DNA from: Pelotomaculum sp. UBA3103
Lineage (GTDB): Bacteria > Bacillota > Desulfotomaculia > Desulfotomaculales > Pelotomaculaceae
NCBI GenBank assembly: GCA_002365855.1
Contig: DFAP01000126.1
Coordinates: 1-33,952 of the forward strand
Direction of reading: 5' to 3'
Length of the DNA: 33,952 nt
Both the position numbers and the translations under genes were made by a program. How positions within the stretch are numbered: position 1 is the stretch's first letter; each line of letters begins with the position of its first letter. The notes under the pieces were generated by a model, which was not told where the DNA came from, did not search any database, and was given only the letters and a program-made list of their open reading frames with translations. Shown here piece by piece: positions 23,678-32,920 of the stretch.

Positions 23678-25162
23678 ATGGGTAAACCTACCGGATTTAT
23701 GGAATATCAGCGCGAACTTCCTTCTGAGCGCCGCCCGGTGGAGCGAGTGCATGATTGGAACGAGTTCCATAACCAGTTGCCTGAAGAGGAGTTAAAAAAA
23801 CAGGCGGCTCGCTGCATGGATTGCGGCACACCATTTTGCCACACCGGAATGATGATCAACGGTATGATTTCGGGGTGCCCGAACCACAACCTGATTCCCG
23901 AGTTCAATGATATGGTTTACCGGGGTTTGTGGAAAGAGGCCCTGGCCCGTTTGATGAAAATGAATAACTTTCCGGAGTTTACCTGCAGGGTTTGTCCAGC
24001 CCCCTGCGAAGGCGCATGTACTGCAGGTCTTGCCGCAGCGCCTGTTACAACCAGGAATATCGAGTGTGCGATTATTGAAAAAGCATATGATGAGGGGTGG
24101 ATTGTACCAAGACCTCCCGTCAGACGTACCGGCAAAAAGGTAGCTGTAGTCGGTTCAGGTCCTTCCGGTTTGGCCTGTGCGGATCAGCTTAACAAAGCCG
24201 GCCACTGGGTTACTGTCTTTGAGCGTGCCGATAGGATCGGCGGGCTTCTGATGTACGGCATTCCCAATATGAAGCTTGAAAAATGGGTTGTGCAGCGGCG
24301 TGTTGATTTAATGGCCGCAGAAGGAGTCGACTTTATAACTAGTACAGAGGTAGGCAAGGATTATTCTACCGACAAAATGCTCAATGATTTCGACGCGATT
24401 GTTCTTTGTGGAGGCGCGACTAAGCCGCGCGATTTGCCCGTTAAAGGGCGAAACCTTACAGGGATTTACTTCGCAGTTAATTTCCTAAGTGTAAATACCA
24501 AGAGCTTGCTTGATTCCAACCTTACCGACGGGAAATTTATTTCGGCGAAAGATAAAGATGTTATTGTCATCGGAGGCGGTGACACCGGCACAGACTGCGT
24601 TGGAACAGCCCTGCGCCACAAGTGCAGGAGCATAAACCAGTTTGAAATTATGCCCCGGCTGCCTCTTGAACGCGGTAGTACCAACCCCTGGCCCCAATTT
24701 CCAAGGATACACAAAATTGATTACGGTCAGGAAGAAGCAACGGCCCTTTACGGTGACGACCCGAGGCATTATTGTATTACAGCGAAAAGGTTTATCGGGG
24801 ACGAAAACGGCCAGGTAAAAGAACTACATACGGTGAACGTTGAATGGGTTAAAGACGACCGTGGCCGTTTTACACCAAGGGAAATTCCCGGTACTGAAAA
24901 GGTCTGGCCCGCGCAGCTTGTACTTCTGGCTATGGGATTTGTGGGGTCTGAGGACATTCTGCTTGATCAGCTTGGTGTGGACCGGGATGACCGTTCCAAC
25001 GCAAAGGCAGGTTACGGTCAATACGCCACCAATATCAAAGGAGTTTTTACTGCCGGAGATATGCGCCGTGGCCAAAGCCTGGTGATATGGGCAATCAATG
25101 AGGGGCGGGGCGTTGCGCGGGAGTGTGACAGCTACCTGATGGGTTCCACAAAACTTTCATAA
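23678..25162 (+). CDS. gltD: glutamate synthase, small subunit
   Basis: A 494-residue NAD(P)H-oxidising partner of GltB. The N-terminal cysteine-rich region ([27 protein letters not shown]) binds the two [4Fe-4S] clusters that carry electrons to the large subunit. The FAD site [15 protein letters not shown] lies near residue 153 and the NAD(P)H site [11 protein letters not shown] near residue 298. The C-terminal [19 protein letters not shown] is typical. The ribosome site is AGGGGG. It closes the nitrogen-assimilation cluster; a hairpin follows. Confidence 0.97.
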   Translation: MGKPTGFMEYQRELPSERRPVERVHDWNEFHNQLPEEELKKQAARCMDCGTPFCHTGMMINGMISGCPNHNLIPEFNDMVYRGLWKEALARLMKMNNFPEFTCRVCPAPCEGACTAGLAAAPVTTRNIECAIIEKAYDEGWIVPRPPVRRTGKKVAVVGSGPSGLACADQLNKAGHWVTVFERADRIGGLLMYGIPNMKLEKWVVQRRVDLMAAEGVDFITSTEVGKDYSTDKMLNDFDAIVLCGGATKPRDLPVKGRNLTGIYFAVNFLSVNTKSLLDSNLTDGKFISAKDKDVIVIGGGDTGTDCVGTALRHKCRSINQFEIMPRLPLERGSTNPWPQFPRIHKIDYGQEEATALYGDDPRHYCITAKRFIGDENGQVKELHTVNVEWVKDDRGRFTPREIPGTEKVWPAQLVLLAMGFVGSEDILLDQLGVDRDDRSNAKAGYGQYATNIKGVFTAGDMRRGQSLVIWAINEGRGVARECDSYLMGSTKLS

Positions 25163-25197
25163 AATATCTCGGAAGTCTCATAACGTTAATCAGCATG

Positions 25198-25230
25198 GCA
25201 GGAGTGTTTCACTCCTGCTATTTACATTTT
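25198..25230 (+). terminator. terminator after gltD
   Basis: A perfect 8-bp stem, GCAGGAGT/ACTCCTGC (25198-25205/25211-25218), with a five-base loop, then TATTTACATTTT. The T-run is interrupted, so strength is uncertain. Confidence 0.65.
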
Positions 25231-25320
25231 AATATATAAACTATAAAAACGTGTAAGGTTTAAGAAATTGTGATAAAATCTATAAAAGTCATATAACCAG
25301 TGCATGTGGGAGGTGCAGTT

Positions 25321-25821
25321 TTGAAGAATACGGTAGCGGTTTTGGTGGTCAATAAACCGGGAGTTTTGGCCCGCATTTCCGGGCTGCTCAGCCGGAGGGT
25401 TGTAAATATTGAAAGTATAGCGGCCGGTTATACCGAGGAGCCCGATGTTACCCGTATAACCCTTGATATTAAGGGGGATGCTCAGGCCCTTGAGCAGGTT
25501 ATGAAGCAGTTATCCAAGCTGGTGGATGTCATTAAAATAGTTGAGCTCAAGTCGGATGAATCAGTGGACAGGGAGCTTGCCCTGATTAAGGTAAGAGCTG
25601 AAACAACCCGCAGGTCCGACATAGTTAACCTCGTATCTGTGTTCAGGGCCAATATCATTGATGTCAATAAGGAAACCATGATTATCGAAATTCTAGGAGA
25701 CGAGAAAAAAATCAACGCGTTCTGCGCTGTGCTGGAGGATTATGGTATTGTGGAACTGGTCCGAACGGGCAAAGTAGCACTGTCAAGGGGCCCGGGCGCA
25801 GTAAAAAATTACAAAAATTAA
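25321..25821 (+). CDS. ilvN: acetolactate synthase small (regulatory) subunit
   Basis: A 166-residue protein: an N-terminal ACT domain (VAVLVVNKPGVLARISGLLSRR, with the NIESIAAGYTE segment) and the C-terminal ALS_ss_C domain (from about residue 80, RELALIKVRA). It gives branched-chain amino-acid feedback to the catalytic subunit in valine, leucine and isoleucine synthesis. No ilvB or ilvC lies nearby, unlike the usual operon. Start: TTG at 25321, seven bases after GGGAGG; an in-frame ATG at 25300 lies ahead of that ribosome site. Confidence 0.93.
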   Translation: MKNTVAVLVVNKPGVLARISGLLSRRVVNIESIAAGYTEEPDVTRITLDIKGDAQALEQVMKQLSKLVDVIKIVELKSDESVDRELALIKVRAETTRRSDIVNLVSVFRANIIDVNKETMIIEILGDEKKINAFCAVLEDYGIVELVRTGKVALSRGPGAVKNYKN

Positions 25822-25832
25822 TGCCTGTCGTG

Positions 25833-25863
25833 TTGACATAAATAACACAATAGTATATATAAT
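25833..25863 (+). promoter_or_regulatory. sigma-A promoter of toxin-antitoxin operon
   Basis: A perfect TTGACA (25833-25838) with TATATA at 17 bases or TATAAT (25858-25863) at 19 bases, about 40 bases before the antitoxin start. Confidence 0.7.
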
Positions 25864-25902
25864 AAGATATACTGTTATGCTTTACTTGAAGGGGGCCGCC
25901 CT

Positions 25903-26178
25903 ATGTCCCAGGTTAGAAGGATTATGATCACTATTCCCGATACTCTTCTGGAAGAGGTTGATGGGATAGCGGCAGCCGACCACCTTAACCGCAGTGAATT
26001 TATCCGGGAAGCTATGAAGCTCTACATAGCCGAGCGAAAAAGGCGAATCTTAAGAGAGCAGATGAAGAAGGGTTACCTTGAAATGGCCAAGATCAATCTC
26101 GCTCTGGCTATTGAGCATTATCGCCTGGAGACAGAGGTACTGCATACTTATGAGCTGACTGTGCCGGAGGTTAAGTGA
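25903..26178 (+). CDS. ribbon-helix-helix antitoxin, EndoAI-like
   Basis: A 91-residue antitoxin. The N-terminal ribbon-helix-helix (residues 4-45, RRIMITIPDTLLEEVDGIA and NRSEFIREAMKLYI) should bind the operon promoter. The C-terminal part (MKKGYLEMAKINLALAIEH) matches the toxin-binding region of Bacillus EndoAI. The toxin ATG directly follows the antitoxin TGA, so translation is likely coupled. In many Firmicutes this pair follows alr; here it follows ilvN. Confidence 0.9.
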   Translation: MSQVRRIMITIPDTLLEEVDGIAAADHLNRSEFIREAMKLYIAERKRRILREQMKKGYLEMAKINLALAIEHYRLETEVLHTYELTVPEVK

Positions 26179-26529
26179 ATGCAGATCCGGCGGGGTGATA
26201 TATATTATGCTGATTTAAGCCCGGTGGTGGGTTCCGAGCAGGGTGGCACCAGGCCGGTGCTAATTATACAGAACGACATAGGAAACCAGTACAGCCCAAC
26301 CACTATTATTGCTGCGATTACCTCCCATATCGAAAAACCGAAGCTGCCGACACACGTGGCGATGCAGGCCAGTGCGGGTGGCCTGGAGAAGAATTCAGTG
26401 ATTCTTTTAGAGCAGATCAGGACCATAGATAAAAGCAGGCTTATGGAAAAAGTAACTTCACTGGATAGTGAAATGATGGCAAGGGTGAATCAGGCCGTGG
26501 AAATTAGCCTGGGCATTCTGGATTTATAA
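26179..26529 (+). CDS. ndoA: MazF-family mRNA interferase, EndoA-like
   Basis: A 116-residue toxin of the PemK/MazF fold, near identical in layout to Bacillus Endo[33 protein letters not shown], then AAITSH and [16 protein letters not shown]. The loop arginine after GGT and the threonine in the PTTIIAAIT strand are the expected catalytic residues. EndoA enzymes cut single-stranded mRNA at a U-ACAU-type site; that specificity is inferred. The gene has full length, follows the antitoxin without a gap and ends at a strong terminator. Confidence 0.93.
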   Translation: MQIRRGDIYYADLSPVVGSEQGGTRPVLIIQNDIGNQYSPTTIIAAITSHIEKPKLPTHVAMQASAGGLEKNSVILLEQIRTIDKSRLMEKVTSLDSEMMARVNQAVEISLGILDL

Positions 26530-26561
26530 GATATAAAATAAATTCTTTATTAAAAACTTTT

Positions 26562-26600
26562 TCCCGGGAATACCAGGTATTATTGCCTCCCGGGATTTTT
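26562..26600 (+). terminator. terminator after ndoA
   Basis: An 8-bp stem in which TCCCGGGA (26562-26569) pairs with another TCCCGGGA (26588-26595), followed by five T. Confidence 0.8.
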
Positions 26601-26649
26601 CATGCGGCATAGCAGCTGGATATTATAAATATGGAGAAGGTATAATCTT

Positions 26650-28788
26650 ATGGTTCAACTCAATAAGAAACAGCCAGGTGAAGGGCTGTATTACCCCCAG
26701 GGAGCGACACTGGTTGACGGAGGGGTGAACTTTGCCCTGTTTTCCCGGTATGCCGAGGGGGTAGACCTGCTGCTGTTTGACAACCATTTCGACTCCGTTC
26801 CTTCATACATTATACCTATGGAAAACAGGACTCGCCTGGTGTGGCACTGCAGGGTAGAAGGCCTGCACCCTGGTCAACTATATGGTTACCGTGTTAAAGG
26901 TCCGTACCGGCCGAGTGAAGGCCTGCGCTTTAATCCAAACCGCCTGCTGGTTGATCCGTATGCCAAGGCCATCTCCGGAAAATTTGCTCCCGGAAGTTTT
27001 CACCTGGGATATGACCCTGCCTCGGTACTGGCGGATCTCTCGTTCAATAGCCGTGATAATGCCGGCTGTGCGCCCAAGTGTTTAGTCATAGATGACTCTT
27101 TTGACTGGGAAGGGGATGTCTTACCTTGCATCCCCATGCCGGAAACCATTATTTACGAAGTGCACCTGCGGGGTTTCACGGTTCATCGGTCATCTGGGGT
27201 CAAATACCCGGGGACATACCTGGGAGTAATCGAAAAAATACCATATCTTAAACGTCTGGGAATAACCGCTTTAGAATTCTTACCCCTGCATCACAGCCAT
27301 GATGAAGAATTCCTAACAAACAAGGGACTAACTGATTACTGGGGTTATAACACACTTGGGTTTTTCGCTCCTGACAGCCGCTTTAGTACCGGACAATATC
27401 CAGGCTGCCAGGTCAAGGAATTTAAACAGATGGTAAAAGCGCTGCACAAAGCTGGTATTGAGGTTATTCTGGATGTGGTATACAACCATGCCTGCGAGGG
27501 AACCGAAATGGGACCGACCCTCTGTTTTCGCGGTATAGATAACCTAACGTACTATAAGCTTAAAACAGATAAACGATATTACATGGATTACAGCGGCTGC
27601 GGCAATACACTGAATTTTGACCAGCCTCAGGTTGTGAAAATGGTGATGGATTCACTGCGCTACTGGGTGGAAGTCATGCATGTGGATGGGTTTCGCTTTG
27701 ACCTTGCGTCTGTGCTTGGACGTGATCGGGGACGCTTTGACCAGGTTTCCAGCTTCTTTACGGCTGTTCATCAGGATCCCGTTATATCACGCGTTAAACT
27801 GATAGCTGAACCATGGGATGTAACGCCGGACTGTTATCAGTTGGGCAATTTCCCTGTGGATTGGGCGGAATGGAACGGCAAATACCGTGACTGTATTAGA
27901 AAGTTCGTTAAAGGAGACCCTGGGATGCTTTCTGAAACAGGGTTCCGCCTGACCGGGAGTTCAGACCTTTACGGCGATGATGGCAGGACCCCTTATCACA
28001 GCATCAATTTTATCACCTGCCATGATGGATTTACTCTTCAGGACCTGGTTTCATACGCATCAAAACATAACGAGTCAAATCTTGAGTATAACAGGGATGG
28101 AACTGACTATAACAATTCTTTAAACTGTGGGTACGAAGGTGAGACCACGGATGCCAAGATTATGGCTATGAGAAAAAAATTAATCAGAAACTTTTTTACG
28201 ATCCTGATGGTTTCACAGGGTGTGCCAATGATCCTTGGCGGGGACGAATTCATGAGAACTCAAAAAGGGAACAATAACGCTTACTGCCAGGATAACGAAA
28301 TCAGCCATTTTGACTGGACCCTGGTGGAAAAGAATAGAGATATTCTGGAATTTGTCAAAAAGCTCATTGTTTTTAGAAAGCGCCATCCCCACCTTCGCCG
28401 TAAAAGCTTCTTCATCGGTCAGGACCTTAATCTGGACAATATTCTGGATATCAACTGGTTAGGTGAATACCTGGACGGCCCGGAATGGTCAAATCCAAAT
28501 AGGCGATTTCTGGCCTTTTTGATTGTGGGAGATGAATTAATAGGAGTCCCTGGTTCGGAAAAGGATAGCGACATTCTGGTTATTCTTAACGCCGGCGGGG
28601 AGGGGATGCGTTTTTCGCTGCCCCCGTCCTATCCCGGCTTGGTCTACTATAGGATCCTGGATACATCACTGCCTGCAGGTCAGGATCTGCTGGAGGATGA
28701 AGGCGCGCTGCCCCTGTCCTGCCAGGAGTATTATAGCGTTGCACCGAATAGTTCCGTTATCCTGTTGAGAAAAAGCACTGCATCGTAA
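26650..28788 (+). CDS. glgX: glycogen debranching enzyme, GlgX / isoamylase type
   Basis: A 712-residue GH13 enzyme that cleaves alpha-1,6 branch points in glycogen or limit dextrin. An N-terminal CBM48 domain (about 10-100) is followed by the catalytic barrel with nucleophile Asp351 (DGFRFDLAS), acid Glu387 (LIAEPWDV) and stabiliser Asp459 (CHDGFT), and a C-terminal beta domain. Length fits the family. The ribosome site is GGAGAAGG. No other glycogen genes lie nearby; the next gene starts 25 bases downstream and may share the transcript. Spore formers often store glycogen before sporulation, which is a possible context only. Confidence 0.92.
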   Translation: MVQLNKKQPGEGLYYPQGATLVDGGVNFALFSRYAEGVDLLLFDNHFDSVPSYIIPMENRTRLVWHCRVEGLHPGQLYGYRVKGPYRPSEGLRFNPNRLLVDPYAKAISGKFAPGSFHLGYDPASVLADLSFNSRDNAGCAPKCLVIDDSFDWEGDVLPCIPMPETIIYEVHLRGFTVHRSSGVKYPGTYLGVIEKIPYLKRLGITALEFLPLHHSHDEEFLTNKGLTDYWGYNTLGFFAPDSRFSTGQYPGCQVKEFKQMVKALHKAGIEVILDVVYNHACEGTEMGPTLCFRGIDNLTYYKLKTDKRYYMDYSGCGNTLNFDQPQVVKMVMDSLRYWVEVMHVDGFRFDLASVLGRDRGRFDQVSSFFTAVHQDPVISRVKLIAEPWDVTPDCYQLGNFPVDWAEWNGKYRDCIRKFVKGDPGMLSETGFRLTGSSDLYGDDGRTPYHSINFITCHDGFTLQDLVSYASKHNESNLEYNRDGTDYNNSLNCGYEGETTDAKIMAMRKKLIRNFFTILMVSQGVPMILGGDEFMRTQKGNNNAYCQDNEISHFDWTLVEKNRDILEFVKKLIVFRKRHPHLRRKSFFIGQDLNLDNILDINWLGEYLDGPEWSNPNRRFLAFLIVGDELIGVPGSEKDSDILVILNAGGEGMRFSLPPSYPGLVYYRILDTSLPAGQDLLEDEGALPLSCQEYYSVAPNSSVILLRKSTAS

Positions 28789-28813
28789 AATAAAGTGTTT
28801 TGGGGGTTTAGAT

Positions 28814-29524
28814 ATGAGACCCTTGATCGGGATTACCTGCTCGGGTGATGGAAAAAGCGGCGGTCTAAGCCTGAACACCCGGTATGCTGAGTCCGTGGTG
28901 GAGGCCGGCGGGCTGCCCCTGATCATTCCTGCGCTTCCCGGTCTGGAAGCGAAGTATTTAAATTGTCTTAATGGGATAATTCTTTCCGGCGGAGGAGACG
29001 TTGACCCCTTTTTTTTTGGCGAGGAGCCGCTTCCGGTATCAGGAAATATAAACCCACAAAGAGATGCCTTCGAGATAGAGCTGGCGAGGCAGGCACTGGT
29101 CTTGGGGCAGCCTTTACTGGGTATCTGCCGCGGCATCCAGGTGCTTAACATTGCTGCCGGGGGGACAATACACCAGGATATTTCACTGGTATCCGGCACA
29201 ATGCTCAAACATGCTCAACAGGCTCCCCGCTGGTATCCTACTCACGAACTGAATATTCTGCCGGGCAGCCTGCTGTCTTGTTTGCTGGGAAATTCAATTA
29301 GGGTGAACAGCCTGCACCACCAAGCCTTAAACCGGGTAGCTGAGGGATTCACAGTTACAGCACGCTCAAAAGACAGCATTGTTGAGGGGATTGAGGCCCA
29401 AAACGGCAGGTATATTATCGGCGTTCAGTTTCACCCGGAAGATTTGTGTGCGCACGATAAGAGGTTCATAAACATATTTAAGTCACTGGTCGAAGCAGCT
29501 AAAGGTTTTGCCCGTCCAGTCTGA
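28814..29524 (+). CDS. gamma-glutamyl-gamma-aminobutyrate hydrolase family protein (peptidase C26)
   Basis: A 236-residue class I glutamine-amidotransferase-like hydrolase. The nucleophile Cys105 lies in GICRGIQVLN, and His207 with Glu209 (VQFHPED) complete the triad. An early GGGDVDP motif marks the PuuD-like group, which hydrolyses gamma-glutamyl amides such as gamma-glutamyl-GABA. No putrescine genes are visible here, so the substrate is open. GGGGG before ATG serves as the ribosome site. It sits 41 bases ahead of the amidohydrolase. Confidence 0.85.
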   Translation: MRPLIGITCSGDGKSGGLSLNTRYAESVVEAGGLPLIIPALPGLEAKYLNCLNGIILSGGGDVDPFFFGEEPLPVSGNINPQRDAFEIELARQALVLGQPLLGICRGIQVLNIAAGGTIHQDISLVSGTMLKHAQQAPRWYPTHELNILPGSLLSCLLGNSIRVNSLHHQALNRVAEGFTVTARSKDSIVEGIEAQNGRYIIGVQFHPEDLCAHDKRFINIFKSLVEAAKGFARPV

Positions 29525-29565
29525 TTATATATTAGAACACAGTGGTTAAAAGGAGAGGATAGTTG

Positions 29566-30696
29566 ATGCTTGCCATCACAGGCGGGAAAATCCTTACTAT
29601 GGCCGGTAGTACTTTTGAGTGCGGGACGATACTGGTTGAAGGAAGTAAAATTAAAGAGGTAAGCAAAGGAATAAGCGTGCCGCAAGGCGCTGAAAAAGTA
29701 GACGCTGCGGGAAAGTTTGTCATCCCGGGGTTGATAGACTCGCACAGCCATTTGGGTGTCGTAGAGGAGATCTACCGTGAGGAAGGCGACGACGGTAATG
29801 AATTAACCGACCCTGTCACCCCGCACCTGCGCGCAATTGACGCTATTAATCCGATGGATCTGGGATTTCAGGACGCCCTTTCAGGCGGTGTGACCACAGT
29901 GGTTACAGGTCCAGGAAGCGCCAACATCCTGGGCGGTGAAATGGTGACAATTAAGACCTGCGGCCACGTGGTAGATGATATGATCGTTCGCTTCCCGGCC
30001 GGACTCAAAGCGGCTCTTGGTGAGAATCCCAAGCGAAGCTACGGGCGGGACAAGAAAACCCCTGCTACCCGTATGGCTTCTGCGGCCATTTTAAGAGAAG
30101 CCCTGGCCAGGGCTCAGGATTACTTAAGGAAAGAATCGCCGGACCGGGACCTGAAGTTGGAGTCACTGGGAAAAGTCCTCAGGCGTGAGGCGCCCCTGCG
30201 GGTTCATGCCCACCGTGCCGACGACATTATGACCGCCGTTAGAATAGCCGGGGAATTTGGTGTTGACCTGATTATCGAGCACTGCACCGAGGGTCACCTT
30301 GTGGCGGAACAATTGGCTGAAAAAGGCATACCTGCAATAATTGGCCCCGTAATAACAAACAGGGCTAAAGTCGAAATGAGCGGGTTAACCCTGAAAACGG
30401 CCGGGGTACTGGCGGAAGCGGGGGTCAGGTTTGCTTTCATGACCGATCATCCAGTGGTGCCGGTGCAATATCTTGCCGCATCGGCGGCACTGGCGGTAAA
30501 GGGGGGGCTGACAGTGGAGCATGCCCTCAAGGCTATTACCATAGACGCAGCTCGAATATTGGGTCTGGAGAACCGCCTCGGCAGTATAGAACCGGGCAAG
30601 GACGCCGATATTGTTGTTTTAGACAATCATCCTCTAGAATTTTCCTCCAGGGTGGAACAAGTATTTATTAACGGGAGAAAAGTGTACCCTTTGTAA
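29566..30696 (+). CDS. amidohydrolase, imidazolonepropionase-like
   Basis: A 376-residue metal-dependent hydrolase. The metal-binding HxH is His60 and His62 (IDSHSHLG); further ligands are expected in HAHRADD, the histidine of HCTEGH and the aspartate of MTDHPV. The N- and C-terminal strands form the small composite domain, with the usual ending PGKDADIVVLDNHPL. Related proteins hydrolyse cyclic amides and imidazolones, and the genus-level substrate is not clear. ATG at 29566 fits the AGGAGAGG ribosome site; a TTG directly before it is possible. Confidence 0.85.
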   Translation: MLAITGGKILTMAGSTFECGTILVEGSKIKEVSKGISVPQGAEKVDAAGKFVIPGLIDSHSHLGVVEEIYREEGDDGNELTDPVTPHLRAIDAINPMDLGFQDALSGGVTTVVTGPGSANILGGEMVTIKTCGHVVDDMIVRFPAGLKAALGENPKRSYGRDKKTPATRMASAAILREALARAQDYLRKESPDRDLKLESLGKVLRREAPLRVHAHRADDIMTAVRIAGEFGVDLIIEHCTEGHLVAEQLAEKGIPAIIGPVITNRAKVEMSGLTLKTAGVLAEAGVRFAFMTDHPVVPVQYLAASAALAVKGGLTVEHALKAITIDAARILGLENRLGSIEPGKDADIVVLDNHPLEFSSRVEQVFINGRKVYPL

Positions 30697-30767
30697 AGCG
30701 GAAACCTCGTAAAATGTCTTTTTAACTATATTTAAAAAATTTTTTGGTAAAAATTAATTTTTTAAAG

Positions 30768-30796
30768 AGGAATTTTGATCATATAGTCGAAAACAT
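30768..30796 (+). promoter_or_regulatory. sigma-H-like promoter with overlapping 0A-like box
   Basis: AGAGGAATT (30768-30776), an 11-base spacer and GTCGAAAAC (30788-30796) match the sigma-H pattern RNAGGAWWW-N11-12-RNNGAATWW with one departure (GAAA for GAAT). The -10 segment also resembles a Spo0A box (TGTCGAA) in TAGTCGAAA. It lies 77 bases before the Spo0F-like gene; Bacillus spo0F is itself controlled by sigma-H and Spo0A. Confidence 0.5.
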
Positions 30797-30872
30797 TTAA
30801 TGGATAATTTATGCTTAGATGTTATTACATGTAACATTATGTCGTTAGGTGACGAAATGGGGGTAGAGACAT

Positions 30873-31277
30873 TTGGAGGTTTTAATTGTAGACGACCAGC
30901 CCGGTGTCCGCTTCTTATTGGAAGTTGTCGTGAAGGAAGCGGGACACCGGGTGTATACGGCCCAAAGCGGCCTTGATGCAATTGAGTTTTCACGGGTAAA
31001 TTGTCCGGATTTAATCTTTATGGATGTCCGCATGCCGTTGGTTGGCGGGCTGGAGGCCCTGGGAGAGATAAAAACAATTCATCCTGAGACAGATATAATT
31101 ATTATGACTGCTTTTGGGTCTGAAGATACTGTTTCGGAGGCCATGCAAAAAGGCGCCCTTTGTTGCATATCCAAACCTTTTGACCTGGAGGAGATCAAGG
31201 AGTTATTGCTCAAATATAGTTGGGAGCGTGATAATTTTAATCACGCGGCGGCAGGCGCCTGCACGGAAGATAATTAA
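30873..31277 (+). CDS. receiver-only response regulator, Spo0F-like
   Basis: A 134-residue single receiver domain with no output domain: Asp7/Asp8 acidic pair, phosphoacceptor Asp51 (MDVRMP), Thr79 (MTAFG) and Lys101 (SKPFD). This is the form of Spo0F, the phosphotransfer protein of the sporulation phosphorelay; many such spore formers lack a full relay, so a CheY-like role is the alternative. About 14 extra residues follow the receiver. Start: TTG at 30873 after GGGGGT. Both flanks end at promoters or terminators, so it is monocistronic. Confidence 0.75.
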   Translation: MEVLIVDDQPGVRFLLEVVVKEAGHRVYTAQSGLDAIEFSRVNCPDLIFMDVRMPLVGGLEALGEIKTIHPETDIIIMTAFGSEDTVSEAMQKGALCCISKPFDLEEIKELLLKYSWERDNFNHAAAGACTEDN

Positions 31278-31284
31278 CCCCACA

Positions 31285-31306
31285 CCCCCTTGCAAGGGGG
31301 TTTTTT
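31285..31306 (+). terminator. intrinsic terminator after the Spo0F-like gene
   Basis: CCCCCT/AGGGGG with a TGCA loop, then six T: a compact, strong terminator. Confidence 0.9.
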
Positions 31307-31382
31307 ACTACCCGGCTGAGTATAGCTCTGTTATAATTATTGTTGCCGGTGAATAAAACGTCGAACTGAGGAGGCTTAACCA

Positions 31383-31802
31383 TTGCGTGAGGTCTACAGG
31401 GTATTGGATGCTAACTTTAACCGCGCCAGGGAAGGATTAAGGGTCCTGGAGGAAATTGGCCGTTTTGTTCTTGACGATGAAGACCTGACCCACAGGCTCA
31501 AAGAAACGCGCCACAGTTTGGCTGATGTCATGGAAGTAATACCCGGCGGCCTGCTGGAATTGGTCCGTTCGAGGGATTCGGCAGGAGACGTGGGGGCAGG
31601 GTCCTGGACGCAGGGGGAAAAAAGCAGAGAAGACCTGTTCACCATTGCCGTGGCCAACCTGAAGCGAGTCCAGGAAGCAGCCAGAGTGCTGGAGGAGTTT
31701 GGCAAGCTGCTTGGGCCTTCAGCCGAGGTTTATAAAAAAATCAGATTTGGTGTTTACATTCTGGAGCAGGAGATTTTAGAGAAAATTGCACAAAAAAAAT
31801 AA
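31383..31802 (+). CDS. thiD2: ThiD2-type HMP-phosphate kinase, stand-alone
   Basis: A 139-residue helical protein with the ThiD2 pattern: RVLDANFNRAREGLRVLEE, then LTHRLKETRHSL and the repeat-like NLKRVQEAARVLEEFGK. ThiD2 proteins phosphorylate hydroxymethylpyrimidine phosphate in thiamine synthesis and occur alone or fused to ThiE; this one is alone. Older annotations call such proteins thiamine-phosphate pyrophosphorylase. thiL follows 23 bases downstream, which supports the pathway. Start: TTG at 31383 after GAGGAGG. Confidence 0.75.
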   Translation: MREVYRVLDANFNRAREGLRVLEEIGRFVLDDEDLTHRLKETRHSLADVMEVIPGGLLELVRSRDSAGDVGAGSWTQGEKSREDLFTIAVANLKRVQEAARVLEEFGKLLGPSAEVYKKIRFGVYILEQEILEKIAQKK

Positions 31803-31825
31803 TAAAAATTGGTGAGATGACCGAT

Positions 31826-32839
31826 ATGAATTTCAATCAACTTGGCGAGTTTGGCCTGATTGACATTTTAACCAGGGACACCATTTACAAGCCGGAAGAA
31901 GTCATTAAAGGGGTTGGCGACGATACTGCCGTGCTGAAGGTGGATGGTAACAAGTGGCTGCTGTTTACCACTGATTTGATGGTGGAAGGGGTTCACTTCG
32001 TGCTGGGGTACAGCACTCTCCGCCAGGTAGGGTGGAAGGCCATGGCAGTTAATCTTAGCGATATAGCTGCCATGGGCGGGCGACCGGCCCATGCCGTGGT
32101 TTCCCTGGCGGTTCCGCCCAGGCTAAAGCCATCTGACCTGGTGGAACTATATCAGGGTATGAAGGAAGCATGCGAGGTCTATAAGGTGAATATTGTAGGC
32201 GGAGATACCGTGGGCAACCCCGAACGACTGGTGCTGAACGTGGCCCTGCTGGGAGAGGTGATGGCCGGCAAGGCTGTATACCGAAGCGGGGCGCGGCCCG
32301 GAGATAAATTGTATGTGACCGGCGCCCTGGGAGCCTCTGAGGCTGGGCTGCACCTTTTGCGCAACCCTGAGCTCCCCTGTCCCAAAGAGGCTGCGGACTA
32401 CTGCCGAAAGGCACATGCAGCGCCTATCCCGAGGGTAGATGAGGGAGGTTACCTGGCCGGCTGCGGTGTTTCCTCCATGCAGGACATCAGCGACGGCCTG
32501 GCCAGCGAGCTGCACCATATCTGCAAATCCAGCGGTGTGGGCTGCCTGGTTCGGCAGGTGGATATCCCGGTTGACGCGCGCGTCCGGTCTGTGGCGGAAA
32601 AGGCGGGGATTGACGCTGTAAAATGGGCCCTGTTTGGGGGAGAAGACCTGGAGCTGTTATTTTCAGCCTCCCGGGAGGTTGAAGAAAAGATCAGCGATGA
32701 GTACACAGGAAGCGAAACAATATGTTATCCTATTGGTATTGTGACTGATGGTGGGGGAGTTCGTCTGGAGCAGGCGGACGGTAAAATTGTACCCCTGGAC
32801 AGGGGTGGTTACGACCACTTCAGGGAAAGAGACATCTAA
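31826..32839 (+). CDS. thiL: thiamine-monophosphate kinase
   Basis: A 337-residue AIR-synthase-like kinase that converts thiamine phosphate to thiamine diphosphate. Visible motifs are GVGDDTAVL, TTDLMVEGVHF and NLSDIAAMGG near the N-terminus, VGGDTV in the middle and DISDGLASELHHI in the C-terminal half. ATG at 31826 is ten bases from GGTGAG; an ATG at 31817 overlaps that site almost directly and is less likely. It pairs with thiD2 upstream and leads into tsaE-tsaB, a common order in related Firmicutes. Confidence 0.93.
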   Translation: MNFNQLGEFGLIDILTRDTIYKPEEVIKGVGDDTAVLKVDGNKWLLFTTDLMVEGVHFVLGYSTLRQVGWKAMAVNLSDIAAMGGRPAHAVVSLAVPPRLKPSDLVELYQGMKEACEVYKVNIVGGDTVGNPERLVLNVALLGEVMAGKAVYRSGARPGDKLYVTGALGASEAGLHLLRNPELPCPKEAADYCRKAHAAPIPRVDEGGYLAGCGVSSMQDISDGLASELHHICKSSGVGCLVRQVDIPVDARVRSVAEKAGIDAVKWALFGGEDLELLFSASREVEEKISDEYTGSETICYPIGIVTDGGGVRLEQADGKIVPLDRGGYDHFRERDI

Positions 32840-32920
32840 AAAACCATTTCTGAAGTGTTGTTGCTTTTATCCGACGGTTATAATACTGTATAGTAATGCT
32901 TTGAATTTGGAGTGATACCC

